Origin: Sporosarcina sp. ZBG7A
GTDB lineage: Bacteria > Bacillota > Bacilli > Bacillales_A > Planococcaceae
Assembly: GCF_000813425.1 (NCBI RefSeq)
Contig: NZ_JWIB01000014.1
Coordinates: 1 to 64,000 of the forward strand
DNA: 64,000 nt
Direction: 5' to 3'
A program made the translations under genes and the position numbers. Below the pieces are notes generated by a model. The model was given only the letters and a program-made list of their open reading frames with translations, had not been told where the DNA came from and searched no databases. Numbering within the stretch: the first letter of the stretch is position 1; each line of letters starts with the position of its first letter. Positions 9,064 through 18,017 of this stretch are shown here, in pieces.

Positions 9064-10584
9064 TTAAAATAATGGCGTTCCTGTCATCTCTACTGGCTGT
9101 TTGATACCTAGTAATTTTAACATGGTTGGCGCAAGATCAGCGAGAATACCGCCTTCTCTTAGAGTAACGCCATCTTTCGTCACAATTACTGGTACTGGAT
9201 TAGTCGTATGCGCAGTCATTGGTGCACCTTCAATTGTCATTACTTCGTCTGCATTTCCGTGGTCTGCTGTAATAATCGCTGTGCCACCTTTAGCAAGTAA
9301 CACATCTAGGATACGTCCAACACATTCATCCGTTGTCTCAACCGCTTTCACTGTCGGTTCGAGCATTCCACTATGACCGACCATGTCAGGGTTCGCAAGA
9401 TTGAGGATGAACGCATCGATTTGGTCCTCTTGTATTTCTTTGATGAGCGCATCTGTTACTTCGTACGCACTCATTTCAGGTTTCAAATCGTAAGTGGCAA
9501 CTTTAGGTGAAGGGATTAGAATTCTCTTCTCGCCTTCGAATTCTTCCTCTCGTCCACCACTCATGAAGAACGTTACATGCGGATACTTTTCAGTTTCTGC
9601 AATACGAAGCTGACGAATATTGTTTTGTGAAAGGACTTCACCAATTGTATTTTTTAAATCTTGTCTGGCAAATACAACTTGGGAAGCAACTTCAGCACTG
9701 TAATCCGTAAATGTAACAAATTTTAAATCTGTATATTTCTTCGCTGCAAATCCTTCAAATCCATTTTGAGTGAACACACGGGATAACTGAATCGCGCGGT
9801 CAGGTCGGAAATTGAAAAATACAGCAGAGTCTCCCTCAGAAATCTGAATTGGAGCCTGTCCTTCTGGTTGAACAATAAATGGCACAACGAATTCGTCTGT
9901 CACACCTGCATCGTAAGAAGCTTGGACACCTTCTTCAGCTGATGCGTAAACAGGTCCTTCACCATTCGCCATGACATCATACGCCAACTTGATACGTTCC
10001 CAGCGTCTGTCACGATCCATAGCATAATAGCGGCCAGAAATTGACGCTAGTTGTCCCACTCCGACCGATTTCATGACTTCTTCAGTTTGTTTGATATACG
10101 TTAATGCCGTTTTAGGTCCAACATCTCTTCCGTCTAAAAACGCATGAACGTATACTTCACGAACGCCATTCATTTCAGCAAGGCGAAGCAATGCAAACAA
10201 ATGCTCATAATGACTGTGGACACCGCCATCTGATAGTAATCCCATCAAATGCAGTGCACCGTTATTCGCTTTTGCGTGCTGTACAGCCGCAAGTAACACT
10301 TCGTTTTGGAAAAAATCGTTTTCACGAATCGATTTATTGACCCGAGTAAGACTCTGGTAGACAATCCGTCCAGCTCCAATGTTCAAGTGACCGACTTCTG
10401 AGTTTCCCATTTGACCTTCAGGCAACCCGACCGCTTCCCCACACGCTGTTAACGTGGAATGGGGATATGCGTTCCATAATCGCTCATAGTTTGGTTTCTT
10501 CGCATGCGCAACAGCATTTCCGGAAGTTTCTGAGCGCAGTCCAAAACCGTCCATAATGATAAGGCCAACAGGACCTTTAGGCAT
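9064..10584 (-). CDS. gpmI: 2,3-bisphosphoglycerate-independent phosphoglycerate mutase
   Basis: Interconverts 3- and 2-phosphoglycerate using two Mn ions and a phosphoserine. The 506-residue protein shows [10 protein letters not shown] at the N-terminus (metal-binding Asp), [16 protein letters not shown] (catalytic Ser near 62), [22 protein letters not shown] and [13 protein letters not shown]. The start is the ATG at 10584 (MPKGPVGLI), which lies inside the tpiA stop region: the two genes overlap by 8 bases, typical of translational coupling. The longer frame adds 18 residues unrelated to the family. Expected length for the family is about 510. Confidence 0.97.
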   Translation of the reverse strand: MPKGPVGLIIMDGFGLRSETSGNAVAHAKKPNYERLWNAYPHSTLTACGEAVGLPEGQMGNSEVGHLNIGAGRIVYQSLTRVNKSIRENDFFQNEVLLAAVQHAKANNGALHLMGLLSDGGVHSHYEHLFALLRLAEMNGVREVYVHAFLDGRDVGPKTALTYIKQTEEVMKSVGVGQLASISGRYYAMDRDRRWERIKLAYDVMANGEGPVYASAEEGVQASYDAGVTDEFVVPFIVQPEGQAPIQISEGDSAVFFNFRPDRAIQLSRVFTQNGFEGFAAKKYTDLKFVTFTDYSAEVASQVVFARQDLKNTIGEVLSQNNIRQLRIAETEKYPHVTFFMSGGREEEFEGEKRILIPSPKVATYDLKPEMSAYEVTDALIKEIQEDQIDAFILNLANPDMVGHSGMLEPTVKAVETTDECVGRILDVLLAKGGTAIITADHGNADEVMTIEGAPMTAHTTNPVPVIVTKDGVTLREGGILADLAPTMLKLLGIKQPVEMTGTPLF

Positions 10585-11338
10585 TTGCTCCAGCCTCCGC
10601 GAGTGCGGTGAACGATTCCGGATCGAGACTAGCTCCACCGACTAATGCTCCATCGATATCACTCATCGATAAGAGTTCTTCAATGTTTCCAGGTTTTACA
10701 CTACCGCCGTATTGAATACGGATCGCCTGTGCCACTGTTTCAGAATATAGCTCTGAAAGAACTGTACGAATTTGTGCACACACTTCATTCGCATCTTCTG
10801 CAGTTGCTGTACGTCCAGTACCAATCGCCCAAATCGGCTCATAGGCAACGATTGCTGAAACCGCATCTGTCTCGCTAACGCCCGCAAACGCTTTCTTCAC
10901 TTGTTCTGAAACAATCGCTGATGTCGCGTTGTCTTCACGCTGTTCCAGTGACTCACCTACACATACAATCGGTGTAAGCTTGTGTTCAAAAGCCGATTTT
11001 ACTTTTCGGTTAACAGATTCATCTGTTTCGTTATAGTATTGTCTACGCTCAGAGTGTCCAAGGATGACAAATTCAACACCTACACTTGAAAGCATCGTAG
11101 GACTGATTTCGCCCGTGAATGCCCCTTCACCCTCTTCATGCATCGTTTGTGCTCCAATACGAACCGGTAAGTCTTTTGTCTTTTCAACAAGTGTTGTTAG
11201 ATAAAGTGCGGGTGAACAAATCACAGTTTCCACCTTGTCACTTTCCTTCAACTTTCCAGCAAGTGAATCTATAAACGCTACAGCTTCATCCATCGTTTTG
11301 TACATCTTCCAGTTTCCTGCGATAATCGGTTTTCTCAT
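10577..11338 (-). CDS. tpiA: Triosephosphate isomerase
   Basis: Interconverts dihydroxyacetone phosphate and glyceraldehyde 3-phosphate. The 253-residue TIM barrel shows GNWKMYKT (Asn/Lys of the active site near 10-14), VILGHSERR (catalytic His near 95), [13 protein letters not shown] (catalytic Glu near 168) and [12 protein letters not shown] at 11338 follows AAGGAGGAAACTACTC. It is 14 bases after pgk and overlaps gpmI by 8 bases. Confidence 0.98.
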   Translation of the reverse strand: MRKPIIAGNWKMYKTMDEAVAFIDSLAGKLKESDKVETVICSPALYLTTLVEKTKDLPVRIGAQTMHEEGEGAFTGEISPTMLSSVGVEFVILGHSERRQYYNETDESVNRKVKSAFEHKLTPIVCVGESLEQREDNATSAIVSEQVKKAFAGVSETDAVSAIVAYEPIWAIGTGRTATAEDANEVCAQIRTVLSELYSETVAQAIRIQYGGSVKPGNIEELLSMSDIDGALVGGASLDPESFTALAEAGANA

Positions 11339-11352
11339 GAGTAGTTTCCTCC

Positions 11353-12540
11353 TTATGAACGATCTTTCAATGCAGCAACGCCAGGCAATTCTTTACCTTC
11401 CATGAACTCCAATGACGCACCGCCACCTGTAGAGATATGGTCCATTTTTTCAGCTACTTCAAACTTTTCAACAGCAGCAGCAGAATCGCCACCACCGATA
11501 ATTGAAAATGCATCGGTTTCAGCCATTGCTTGAGCAACTCGCTTTGTACCTTCAGCAAATGGTGCCATTTCAAATACACCCATCGGTCCATTCCAAATAA
11601 CAAGTTTTGAATCCCGGATCACGCTGTCGTAAAGTTCTGCGGTTTTCGGACCGATATCAAGGCCCATCCAACCTTTTTCAATGCCTGTGATTTCCACAGC
11701 TTTAGTTTCTGCTGTTTCAGAAAATGAATCGGCTACCTTCACATCAATTGGCAAGTATAAGTTAACGCCTTTTTCTTTTGCTTTTTCAATGAATGATTTA
11801 GCAAGATCGATTTTGTCTTCTTCTACCAGTGAGTCACCTATTTCGTGCCCTTGAGCACGCGAAAATGTATAGGAGAGGCCTCCACCGATAAGTAGATTAT
11901 CGACTTTATCCAACAAGTGATCGATGACACCAATCTTGTCTTTCACTTTTGCGCCACCAATAATCGCTGTGAATGGACGCTCCGGATCTGATAATGCTTT
12001 CCCAAGTACGTCGAGTTCTTTTTCAAGTAGAAGTCCTTGTACACTTGGCAGATACTCCGCGATTCCAGCAGTTGTTGCATGTGCACGGTGTGCTGCTCCA
12101 AATGCGTCATTGACGAAAACATCTGCCAGTGCAGCAAATTGTTTAGCAAGTTCAGGATCGTTCTTTTCCTCACCCGCATGGAATCGAACATTTTCAAGTA
12201 AAAGAATTTCTCCATCAGCCAACTCGGAAACTTGTTTCTCAACCGCAGGCCCTGTGGACTCGTCCAATTTCAAAACGGGTTTGCCTAGTAATTCAGCCAA
12301 TCGCTTTCCCGCTTCCGTTAAACGTGAATCTTCTTTCACTTCACCTTTCGGACGACCCAGGTGACTCGCAAGAATTACTTTTGCACCCTGTTCAGAAAGG
12401 TACTCGATTGTAGGGATGGCAGCACGGATTCTAGTTTCATCTGAAACTTTCCCATCTTCCATAGGTACGTTAAAATCCACCCTGCAGAAAACTCGTTTCC
12501 CTTTTAGATCCAAGTCTTTCATCGTCATTTTGGCATTCAT
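11353..12540 (-). CDS. pgk: Phosphoglycerate kinase
   Basis: Transfers phosphate from 1,3-bisphosphoglycerate to ADP. The 395 residues cover both Rossmann-like lobes: [21 protein letters not shown] (N-lobe), [22 protein letters not shown], then [20 protein letters not shown] and [12 protein letters not shown] (nucleotide binding). Start chosen at ATG 12540 ([15 protein letters not shown]), 11 bases after AAGGAG. The in-frame GTG four codons upstream is too close to that site. A terminator lies between gapA and this gene, so part of pgk transcription may depend on read-through or a local promoter. Confidence 0.97.
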   Translation of the reverse strand: MNAKMTMKDLDLKGKRVFCRVDFNVPMEDGKVSDETRIRAAIPTIEYLSEQGAKVILASHLGRPKGEVKEDSRLTEAGKRLAELLGKPVLKLDESTGPAVEKQVSELADGEILLLENVRFHAGEEKNDPELAKQFAALADVFVNDAFGAAHRAHATTAGIAEYLPSVQGLLLEKELDVLGKALSDPERPFTAIIGGAKVKDKIGVIDHLLDKVDNLLIGGGLSYTFSRAQGHEIGDSLVEEDKIDLAKSFIEKAKEKGVNLYLPIDVKVADSFSETAETKAVEITGIEKGWMGLDIGPKTAELYDSVIRDSKLVIWNGPMGVFEMAPFAEGTKRVAQAMAETDAFSIIGGGDSAAAVEKFEVAEKMDHISTGGGASLEFMEGKELPGVAALKDRS

Positions 12541-12574
12541 GCGAACAAGCACTCCTTCACAAACAAAAGTTTTT

Positions 12575-12613
12575 AATAAAAAAGGAGGAAACGGGCAATG
12601 CCGTTCCTCCTGC
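12575..12613 (-). terminator. Terminator between gapA and pgk
   Basis: Minus-strand GGAGGAACGG and CCGTTTCCTCC form a stem with one bulged base around a 5-7 base loop, followed by TTTTTT. It sits inside the operon, so I infer partial termination giving more gapA than downstream mRNA. Confidence 0.8.
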
Positions 12614-12688
12614 CCATCTATTAAGTATAATCGGTCACAATCTGATAAGCCAGATTTTATGTGCCCGATATGTGTTTACAGTTGTCGC

Positions 12689-13696
12689 TTATAGTCCTTT
12701 TTCGTTCATGAACAACGCAAGGTCGATACAACGTGCAGCATATCCTTGTTCGTTGTCATACCAGCTAATCACTTTCACCATGTTGTCTCCAAGTACCATA
12801 GTTGACAGACCATCCACTGTAGAAGAAGCATGGTTGCCATTATAGTCTTTTGAAACGAGTGGAAGGTCGCTGTAGAATAGGTACCCTTTTAGTTCGTTTT
12901 CAGATGCTTCTTTTAATGCACTGTTTACGTCTTCAACAGTAACGTCTTTTTTTAACTCTGCAACGAAGTCAACGAGTGAAACGTTTGGTGTTGGAACACG
13001 TACAGCCATACCATCCAATTTCCCTTTCAATTCAGGAATTACTTTTGTTACAGCAGACGCTGCACCTGTAGTTGTTGGGATCATAGACTCTGCCGCAGCA
13101 CGCGCACGACGGTAGTCTTCGTGTGGAAGGTCAAGAATTCGCTGATCGTTTGTGTATGAGTGAATTGTTGTCATCATGCCACGCTCAACGCCGAACTTTT
13201 CGTTCAACACTTTAACGACTGGTGCTAAACAGTTTGTAGTACATGATGCATTGGATACGTAGTGATCTGTTGCTGCATCATATTCTTGCTCGTTCACACC
13301 CATAACAAGTGTTTTCACATCACCTTTAGCAGGAGCTGACAAGATGACTTTCTTCGCTCCAGCGTCGATGTGTTTCTGTAAGCCTTTAGCGTCGCGGAAT
13401 ACTCCTGTACTTTCAACAACAATATCGACTCCAAGGTCTTTCCATGGAAGGTTAGCTGGATCTTTTTCAGCATAGACACGAATTTTTTTACCGTTCACAA
13501 TAATATGGTTTTCATCGGAAGTGATATCTGCATCTAGGATTCCGTGAACTGAATCATACTTCAACAAGTGAGCAAGCATCGGCGCATCCGTTAAGTCGTT
13601 TACTGCTACAACTTCAAGTTCCTCGTGCTCTAGTGTGTCTCTCATTACAATACGTCCAATACGTCCAAATCCATTAATCGCCATTTTTACAGTCAT
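12689..13696 (-). CDS. gapA: Glyceraldehyde-3-phosphate dehydrogenase (glycolytic GapA)
   Basis: NAD-dependent oxidation and phosphorylation of glyceraldehyde 3-phosphate. The 335 residues show INGFGRIGR (NAD binding), VVAVNDLTD, the catalytic SNASCTTNCLAP (Cys near 153), HSYTNDQ, RVPTPNVSLVDF and WYDNEQGYAAR. Linkage to cggR and the glycolytic genes identifies it as the catabolic GapA rather than the gluconeogenic GapB. Start at ATG 13696 (MTVKMAINGFG) with TTGGAGGG 7 bases upstream; the longer frame begins inside that ribosome site. Confidence 0.97.
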   Translation of the reverse strand: MTVKMAINGFGRIGRIVMRDTLEHEELEVVAVNDLTDAPMLAHLLKYDSVHGILDADITSDENHIIVNGKKIRVYAEKDPANLPWKDLGVDIVVESTGVFRDAKGLQKHIDAGAKKVILSAPAKGDVKTLVMGVNEQEYDAATDHYVSNASCTTNCLAPVVKVLNEKFGVERGMMTTIHSYTNDQRILDLPHEDYRRARAAAESMIPTTTGAASAVTKVIPELKGKLDGMAVRVPTPNVSLVDFVAELKKDVTVEDVNSALKEASENELKGYLFYSDLPLVSKDYNGNHASSTVDGLSTMVLGDNMVKVISWYDNEQGYAARCIDLALFMNEKGL

Positions 13697-13738
13697 GTAA
13701 AATCCCTCCAAGTTTTGTTGTTATATATAGATGGCATA

Positions 13739-13757
13739 CTTTGGGTATTTTCCAAAG
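13739..13757 (-). other. Hairpin in the cggR-gapA intergenic spacer
   Basis: CTTTGG and CCAAAG pair around AAAATAC, about 40 bases upstream of the gapA start. In B. subtilis the cggR-gapA transcript is cut in this spacer and the gapA side is stabilised by a stem-loop. I infer the same role here by position. Confidence 0.45.
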
Positions 13758-13781
13758 CAGACCGATTGTAAACATGTTGTG

Positions 13782-14819
13782 TTAGTCGTTCGCTAGCAAA
13801 TTCACGATTTCCCTTGCAGCGCCTTCATCCGTAATAAGAACAGTTTGCTTTGTAGCTCCTCGCAAATACGAAAGAATCGCTTCTGCTTTTGCTGAACCAC
13901 CCGCCACTGCTAATACCAATGGAATGCGTTTTAGATGATCGGTTTGAATTCCAACCGTTCGAAGGTGATGAACTATTTCACCGGCACCATTAAAGTAATA
14001 CCCGAAAGCTTCACCTTTTGCACTTCTGGAATCGAGTAACTGTTGTTCTTCTTCATTGGAATCACGCATGGCCGCCATTTTTTTCGCATCGCCAATACCA
14101 TGTAGTAAGCAATCCGCTGTTTCATATAGCTCAAGCATTTTCTGAGCGGTCGGTTCTCTTAGGAATATGGCATGTGCTTCCTCACTAAGAGATTCAGGAT
14201 AATATAATGACTTATAAGAAGCATTACACGTATGTGCGAATGTAGCAGCAATCACGTTCGCTTGCTGTCCTATATTATCTCCAACCCCACCTCTAGCGGG
14301 AATGAATACTGTATCTTCTGCACCTGGGTAACAACTCAAGTGTTTCGGAATAGCTGCCATTGTACTTCCACCAGTCACGGCCACGATACGTCCATTTCCA
14401 ATGCGACTTGCAAAAACAGATGCAGCTTCAGTTCCAAGTAATTCGTTGGAGCCACCTGGTTCAGAACTGTCCCCTTTTACAATGTGTACATCTTGAATGG
14501 AAAAATAACTTTTAATACGCTTTGCAAGTACATTCTTGCCATATTGCAACTCAACTAACGGTCCAAGATGCTGCAACACATTTTCTCCGTCAGCAGTGAT
14601 GGTCGCTCCCTCTTTTGCAACTCGTATAAGTTGCTGATCTCGAAGGGCTTCCACGACCGAGCGTGTTTCACGTTCAGACAAACCTGCAGTGTCAGCAAGA
14701 GGTCGTCTTCCAATTGGCCCGGATGTTTTGATAAGTTTTAGCACAAGATAACGTTGTTGCAGGGTTGCCATCATTTCGGGTACCAACTTTTCCTGCGCTT
14801 CCACAATAGCCGATTTCAG
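13782..14819 (-). CDS. cggR: Central glycolytic genes regulator CggR
   Basis: SorC/DeoR-family repressor of the gapA operon, relieved by fructose 1,6-bisphosphate. It has an N-terminal winged helix (LKLIKTSGPIGRRPLADTAG, then LSERETRSVVEALRDQQLI) and a sugar-phosphate-binding domain with AVTGGSTMAAIP, FIPARGGVGDN, LLHGIGDA, FGYYFNGAGEIVH and LAVAGGSAKAEAI. Start: no ATG is well placed. GGAGGGAGGAG lies 5-7 bases before an in-frame CTG at 14819, giving 345 residues that align with the known N-terminus; a GTG at 14804 is the alternative. The ATG at 14837 overlaps the ribosome site and is unlikely. First gene of the operon. Confidence 0.93.
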   Translation of the reverse strand: MKSAIVEAQEKLVPEMMATLQQRYLVLKLIKTSGPIGRRPLADTAGLSERETRSVVEALRDQQLIRVAKEGATITADGENVLQHLGPLVELQYGKNVLAKRIKSYFSIQDVHIVKGDSSEPGGSNELLGTEAASVFASRIGNGRIVAVTGGSTMAAIPKHLSCYPGAEDTVFIPARGGVGDNIGQQANVIAATFAHTCNASYKSLYYPESLSEEAHAIFLREPTAQKMLELYETADCLLHGIGDAKKMAAMRDSNEEEQQLLDSRSAKGEAFGYYFNGAGEIVHHLRTVGIQTDHLKRIPLVLAVAGGSAKAEAILSYLRGATKQTVLITDEGAAREIVNLLAND

Positions 14820-14838
14820 AAAGACTCCTCCCTCCATT

Positions 14839-14879
14839 GTAGGACAACAATTGACCATGTAGGTTAAAATACGTCCCAC
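14839..14879 (-). promoter_or_regulatory. Possible CggR operator
   Basis: Between promoter and cggR, GTGGGAC (14879-14873) and GTCCTAC (14845-14839) form a spaced inverted repeat with 27 bases between. The known B. subtilis operator uses GGGAC/TGTC elements downstream of the start site, so position and half-sites fit loosely. Low confidence. Confidence 0.3.
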
Positions 14880-14912
14880 TTTAGTCAAAAAAATATATTA
14901 ACTTATAATGCA

Positions 14913-14941
14913 ACTATACATACTATTCCCGATAATTTCAA
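14913..14941 (-). promoter_or_regulatory. SigA-type promoter of the cggR-gapA operon
   Basis: TTGAAA (14941-14936), a 17-base spacer and TATAGT (14918-14913). A start near 14906 leaves a leader of about 87 bases before the CTG, room for an operator downstream of the start site. The -35 box overlaps the stop region of the thioredoxin-fold gene. Confidence 0.6.
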
Positions 14942-14943
14942 AT

Positions 14944-15183
14944 TTAAACTCCGGTTTCAAAAAGTAATGCAAGTTCGACATAACTAATCACACCTGAACA
15001 AAGAACCTCATTGTCTTTTTCGACAACAGGAATCATGAACACGTATTGTTCGTGCTTCGCGTCATCGTCTTCAATATTTACAGCTGTCCACGTTAATGGA
15101 TAGTCTTCCTGGATGAGTTCCATCATCTGTTCAGCTTCGTCACACAAAGGACAGCCCGGTTTGGTATAAAATAGTACATGCAT
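14944..15183 (-). CDS. Glutaredoxin-like thioredoxin-fold protein
   Basis: 79-residue cytoplasmic protein with the redox motif CPLC (FYTKPGCPLCDEAEQMM) at the N-terminus and an IPVVE cis-proline segment near residue 52, the minimal glutaredoxin/NrdH-like fold. It probably reduces disulfides or carries a thiol; the exact partner is unknown. Start at ATG 15183 (MHVLFYTK) with GGAGGG 7 bases upstream. A longer frame runs back through the terminator at 15217-15260 and is rejected. It lies just upstream of the cggR promoter. Confidence 0.88.
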   Translation of the reverse strand: MHVLFYTKPGCPLCDEAEQMMELIQEDYPLTWTAVNIEDDDAKHEQYVFMIPVVEKDNEVLCSGVISYVELALLFETGV

Positions 15184-15216
15184 GAGAATCCCTCCATATA
15201 ACCTCAGTGTAAAAGG

Positions 15217-15260
15217 AAAAAACGATCTACGCAACACTAAGTGTTGTATAGATCGTTTTT
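15217..15260. terminator. Bidirectional-looking terminator after the TPM gene
   Basis: AAAACGATCTA and TAGATCGTTTT pair, with an inner CAACACT/AGTGTTG stem, and T-runs occur on both strands. It ends the lemA-TPM transcript and isolates the glutaredoxin gene. Confidence 0.88.
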
Positions 15261-15263
15261 GGC

Positions 15264-16067
15264 TTACCAACTTCGGCCAGCGCCTCCGCCACCTCCGGAA
15301 CCACCGCCGCCAAAGCCTCCGAATCCACCACCAGAACCACCAGAGCCGCCTCCGCCTCCAAACGATCCCGGGAAGAAAATCATGCCGCCACCGCGACGTC
15401 TACCACCGGATCCTCCAGAACCACCGGAACCGCCACCTCTGCCAGAGTTAAAGAAAATCTGGATGAGGATAAAACCGATGACGATGATTGGGACGATTGG
15501 GAACCCACCTTCATCACCGTTGTTACCATCATACGTTGCGACTGGTAATTCAGATCCTTCCAGCCCATATTCCTTTGCGATTTCGTTATAGAAAGCTTTG
15601 TATGCTTCCATTATTGCTAAGTCTGGCTGTTCACTTTTCAAGTAGGGCATGGCAACCTCGTCGATAATTCTCCCCACTTTCCCATCAGGAAGTGCCCCTT
15701 CCAATCCATAACCAACTTCTAAACGAATATGACGTTTGCCATCTTCATCAGGATTAGTTGTCATAACAAGTAGTGCACCATTATTTTCTTTTTCATTGCC
15801 AAGCTTAAATTCACGTAATTTGTTTAATGAAAACTCTTCGATGGGTACTCCATTCGTGTCAGGAACAATTAGCACTGCAAATTCAGCACCTGTAGCACTG
15901 TGTAATCGCGTTCCATAATCCCTTAGTTCTTGTATTTGACTCTCGGACAAAATCCCCGACTCATCTTGCACTACATCCACTTTTGCGTGGACTGCCGGTT
16001 GAACAATTGTCAACAAAACTAGAAGCATGCCAAGCAGGGCAAATGCTCGGACAGCTAACTTTTTCAT
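15264..16067 (-). CDS. TPM-domain membrane protein with Gly-rich tail
   Basis: 267 residues: a signal peptide or anchor (MKKLAVRAFALLGMLLVLLTIV, cleaved near AVHA), an extracytoplasmic TPM domain (about 30-165: DESGILSESQIQELRDY, FAVLIVPDTNG, RLEVGYGLEGALPDG), a transmembrane helix (about 180-200, IVPIIVIGFILIQIFF) and a C-terminal tail of about 60 residues that is almost all Gly, Ser and Arg. TPM proteins of this YgcG type are membrane-associated and often paired with LemA. Some have been linked to phosphatase or photosystem-repair roles in other organisms; the bacterial role is unclear. It overlaps the lemA stop by one base (TAATG), implying coupled translation. Confidence 0.88.
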   Translation of the reverse strand: MKKLAVRAFALLGMLLVLLTIVQPAVHAKVDVVQDESGILSESQIQELRDYGTRLHSATGAEFAVLIVPDTNGVPIEEFSLNKLREFKLGNEKENNGALLVMTTNPDEDGKRHIRLEVGYGLEGALPDGKVGRIIDEVAMPYLKSEQPDLAIMEAYKAFYNEIAKEYGLEGSELPVATYDGNNGDEGGFPIVPIIVIGFILIQIFFNSGRGGGSGGSGGSGGRRRGGGMIFFPGSFGGGGGSGGSGGGFGGFGGGGSGGGGGAGRSW

Positions 16068-16642
16068 TACTCATCAGCCCCAAAGTCGACTTCAGGTGCT
16101 TTTTCTGCACCAGCTTCCGCTTTGAAATATTCCTTTTCGTCAAATCCGAAAACAGACGCAATGAGTTTGCCCGGGAAACGCTTCACTTGTTTGTTATACG
16201 AAGCGACCTCGCCATTGTAATCTTTCCGTGCTACAGCAAGTCTGTTTTCAGTTCCAGCTAATTCATCCATAAGCTGTCTGTAGTTTTCATTACTTTTCAA
16301 TTCTGGATAATTCTCAACCACTACTAACAATCGACTAAGTGCGCCTGAAAGCTCTGAGTCCGCTGCAGCTTGTTCTTCAGGTCCGTTTGCGCCGGCTAGT
16401 TTCGAACGCGCCTCGGTTACTTGACCAATTACTTCTTTCTCTTGTTTAGCAAATCCTTTTACAGTGTTCACTAAGTTTGGAATGAGATCCACTCTTCGTT
16501 GCAGTTGCGTTTCAATTTGGGAATACGCTTGGTCTACGTTTTCTTCGGCTGTCACAAATTTATTGTAGCTCCCAGAGAAAATCGCAACACCAATCACAAT
16601 AATCGCGACGATAATTCCTAATGGTAACAATAACTTCTTCAA
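16067..16642 (-). CDS. lemA: LemA family protein
   Basis: 191 residues: an N-terminal transmembrane helix (about 5-23, LLPLGIIVAIIVIGVAIF) followed by a long helical domain typical of LemA: ENVDQAYSQIETQLQRRVDLIPNLV, KGFAKQEKEVI and a YNKQVKRFPG motif near residue 150. The topology places the helical bundle outside the membrane. Function in bacteria is unknown; the tight one-base overlap with the TPM-domain gene suggests that the two products work together. The ATG at 16642 follows GGAGGCGGGGAATTTG. Confidence 0.9.
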   Translation of the reverse strand: MKKLLLPLGIIVAIIVIGVAIFSGSYNKFVTAEENVDQAYSQIETQLQRRVDLIPNLVNTVKGFAKQEKEVIGQVTEARSKLAGANGPEEQAAADSELSGALSRLLVVVENYPELKSNENYRQLMDELAGTENRLAVARKDYNGEVASYNKQVKRFPGKLIASVFGFDEKEYFKAEAGAEKAPEVDFGADE

Positions 16643-16765
16643 ATTCCCCGCCTCCTCAATAATATCTTCGTTTCTACACTTCCAAAAGTTTACCCTGAAA
16701 CCGAGAAGCTCAAAACTTAATCGTTATCCTTTATACGCTCTACAGTTGAAAAAGTTTCTTTCAAA

Positions 16766-16812
16766 ACAAAAAAACTCCACCGACCGTATGATTTACATAC
16801 AATCGGGGGAGT
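16766..16812 (-). terminator. Terminator after tRNA-Arg
   Basis: Minus-strand ACTCCCCCGATTGTATG and CATACGGTCGGTGGAGT pair with small bulges, followed by TTTTTTTG. It lies 18 bases beyond the tRNA 3' end. Confidence 0.82.
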
Positions 16813-16829
16813 ATCATAAAGCACCTATA

Positions 16830-16901
16830 TGCCCTCGGCGGGAGTCGAACCCACATTTCAAGCTTCGGAGGCTTGCGTGCTATCCATTGCACCACGAGGG
16901 C
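16830..16901 (-). tRNA. tRNA-Arg (anticodon CCG)
   Basis: Complete cloverleaf: acceptor GCCCTCG/CGAGGGC, D arm GTGC-AATGGATA-GCAC, anticodon arm CAAGC-CTCCGAA-GCTTG, T arm GTGGG-TTCGACT-CCCGC and discriminator A. The anticodon CCG reads CGG (arginine), a rare codon in such genomes. CCA is not encoded. It stands alone between clpP and lemA. Confidence 0.96.
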
Positions 16902-16986
16902 TCAGCATCATCTGACTTTGCAGCGGACAAGTTATAGTATACTTCCTGACCCACCTAAAAGCAACAAATAATTATAAAGCGTTATA

Positions 16987-17003
16987 TTTGACCTTAGTTG
17001 ACC
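16987..17003 (-). promoter_or_regulatory. CtsR operator upstream of clpP
   Basis: On the minus strand the site reads GGTCAACTAAGGTCAAA. It matches the CtsR tandem-heptad consensus RGTCAAA-NAN-RGTCAAA with a single difference (C for A in the first heptad). It overlaps the -35 box, so CtsR binding would block transcription until heat or protein stress inactivates it. Confidence 0.88.
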
Positions 17004-17017
17004 ATACTATGTATGAT
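16988..17017 (+). promoter_or_regulatory. SigA-type promoter of clpP
   Basis: TTGACC (16988-16993), an 18-base spacer and TATGAT (17012-17017). The -35 box lies inside the CtsR operator. Confidence 0.75.
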
Positions 17018-17085
17018 AAAGTCATGGTTGAGCGGGTGACCGCTTTAACATACGACATATTCAACAATTAAAGGGAGGAAATGAA

Positions 17086-17691
17086 ATGAACTTAATTCCT
17101 ACAGTTATCGAACAAACGAATCGTGGAGAGCGTGCGTATGATATTTACTCCCGCTTGCTAAAAGACCGTATTATCATGCTTGGAAGTGCAATTGACGACA
17201 ACGTAGCAAACTCTATTGTCGCTCAATTACTATTCTTAGAATCAGAAGATCCAGACAAAGATATCTCCATTTACATTAACAGTCCAGGCGGCAGTATCAC
17301 TGCAGGTATGGCGATCTATGATACGATGCAATACATTAAGCCGAACATCCAAACAATTTGTATCGGTATGGCAGCTTCAATGGGTTCGTTCTTACTTGCA
17401 GCTGGTACCAAAGGAAAACGCTATGCGCTTCCTAACGCTGAAGTTATGATTCACCAGCCACTTGGTGGTGCTCAAGGTCAAGCGACTGAAATTGAAATCG
17501 CTGCCAAGCACATCCTCTTCATCCGTGAGAAACTTAACCAGATTCTTGCTGAGCGCACAGGTCAACCAATTGAAGTAATTGAGAAAGATACAGACCGTGA
17601 TAATTTCATGACCGCAGAACGTGCAAAAGAATATGGTTTAATCGACCACATCATTACACGTAGCGATATGAGAGAATCTGAAGGAAAATAA
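17086..17691 (+). CDS. clpP: ATP-dependent Clp protease proteolytic subunit
   Basis: Forms the tetradecameric peptidase that works with ClpX, ClpC and ClpE. The 201 residues carry the complete triad: Ser98 in GMAASMGSF, His123 in [10 protein letters not shown] and an Asp near 172 in the DRDNF region. The handle and the N-terminal [20 protein letters not shown] are standard. The ATG follows AAAGGGAGGAAATGAA. It is the only plus-strand gene in the first 36 kb and has its own CtsR-controlled promoter and terminator. It would degrade SsrA-tagged proteins produced through the ssrA/smpB cluster at the left end of the window. Confidence 0.98.
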   Translation: MNLIPTVIEQTNRGERAYDIYSRLLKDRIIMLGSAIDDNVANSIVAQLLFLESEDPDKDISIYINSPGGSITAGMAIYDTMQYIKPNIQTICIGMAASMGSFLLAAGTKGKRYALPNAEVMIHQPLGGAQGQATEIEIAAKHILFIREKLNQILAERTGQPIEVIEKDTDRDNFMTAERAKEYGLIDHIITRSDMRESEGK

Positions 17692-17708
17692 CTTTAAGAC
17701 CTACTAAG

Positions 17709-17737
17709 ACGTCCCGTAAATTGCGGGACGTTTTTTT
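17709..17737 (+). terminator. Rho-independent terminator of clpP
   Basis: ACGTCCCG and CGGGACGT pair around TAAATTG, followed by seven T. It begins 17 bases after the stop codon and faces the convergent crh gene. Confidence 0.92.
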
Positions 17738-17739
17738 AG

Positions 17740-17997
17740 TTAGTTTACCCCTTGCACAAAAGTAGCTAGCGACTCTGCCGCTTGTTCTTCATCAGCCCCA
17801 TCGGCAATCAATGTAACTGTGCTTCCTTGTGCAATCGCTAAACTCATAACTCCCATAATACTCTTCGCATTCACTTGACGCTCATCCCGTTTGACATACA
17901 AGTCAGATGTGTATCGGTTCGCTACTTGCACAAATAGAGCTGCCTGACGTGCTTGCAAGCCAGGCTTAATTTTCACTTCAGCGGTTTTCTCTATCAT
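17740..17997 (-). CDS. crh: Catabolite repression HPr-like protein Crh
   Basis: HPr paralogue that, when phosphorylated on Ser46 by HprK, acts as a corepressor of CcpA. It is 85 residues. The residue at position 15, His in HPr, is Gln (GLQARQAALFVQ), so it cannot take phosphate from PEP in sugar transport. Ser46 is present in NAKSIMGVMSLA. Both features define Crh. It is the last gene of the yvcI-rapZ-yvcK-whiA-crh run, 20 bases after whiA. Its kinase gene hprK lies about 10 kb to the right in the same window. Confidence 0.93.
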   Translation of the reverse strand: MIEKTAEVKIKPGLQARQAALFVQVANRYTSDLYVKRDERQVNAKSIMGVMSLAIAQGSTVTLIADGADEEQAAESLATFVQGVN

Positions 17998-18017
17998 TTC
18001 TTTGGACCCCTTTCTTT

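Noticed and set aside
11924-12364. 146-aa plus-strand frame opposite pgk
   Set aside because: Codon-bias shadow of the minus-strand pgk gene, rich in Ser and Ala with no motif.
14936-15270. Longer N-terminus for the glutaredoxin-like protein
   Set aside because: It would require translation through the terminator at 15217-15260; the ATG at 15183 has an ideal ribosome site.
15241-15591. Plus-strand proline-rich frame opposite the TPM gene
   Set aside because: Mirror of the Gly-rich codons in the TPM-protein tail; no start signal.
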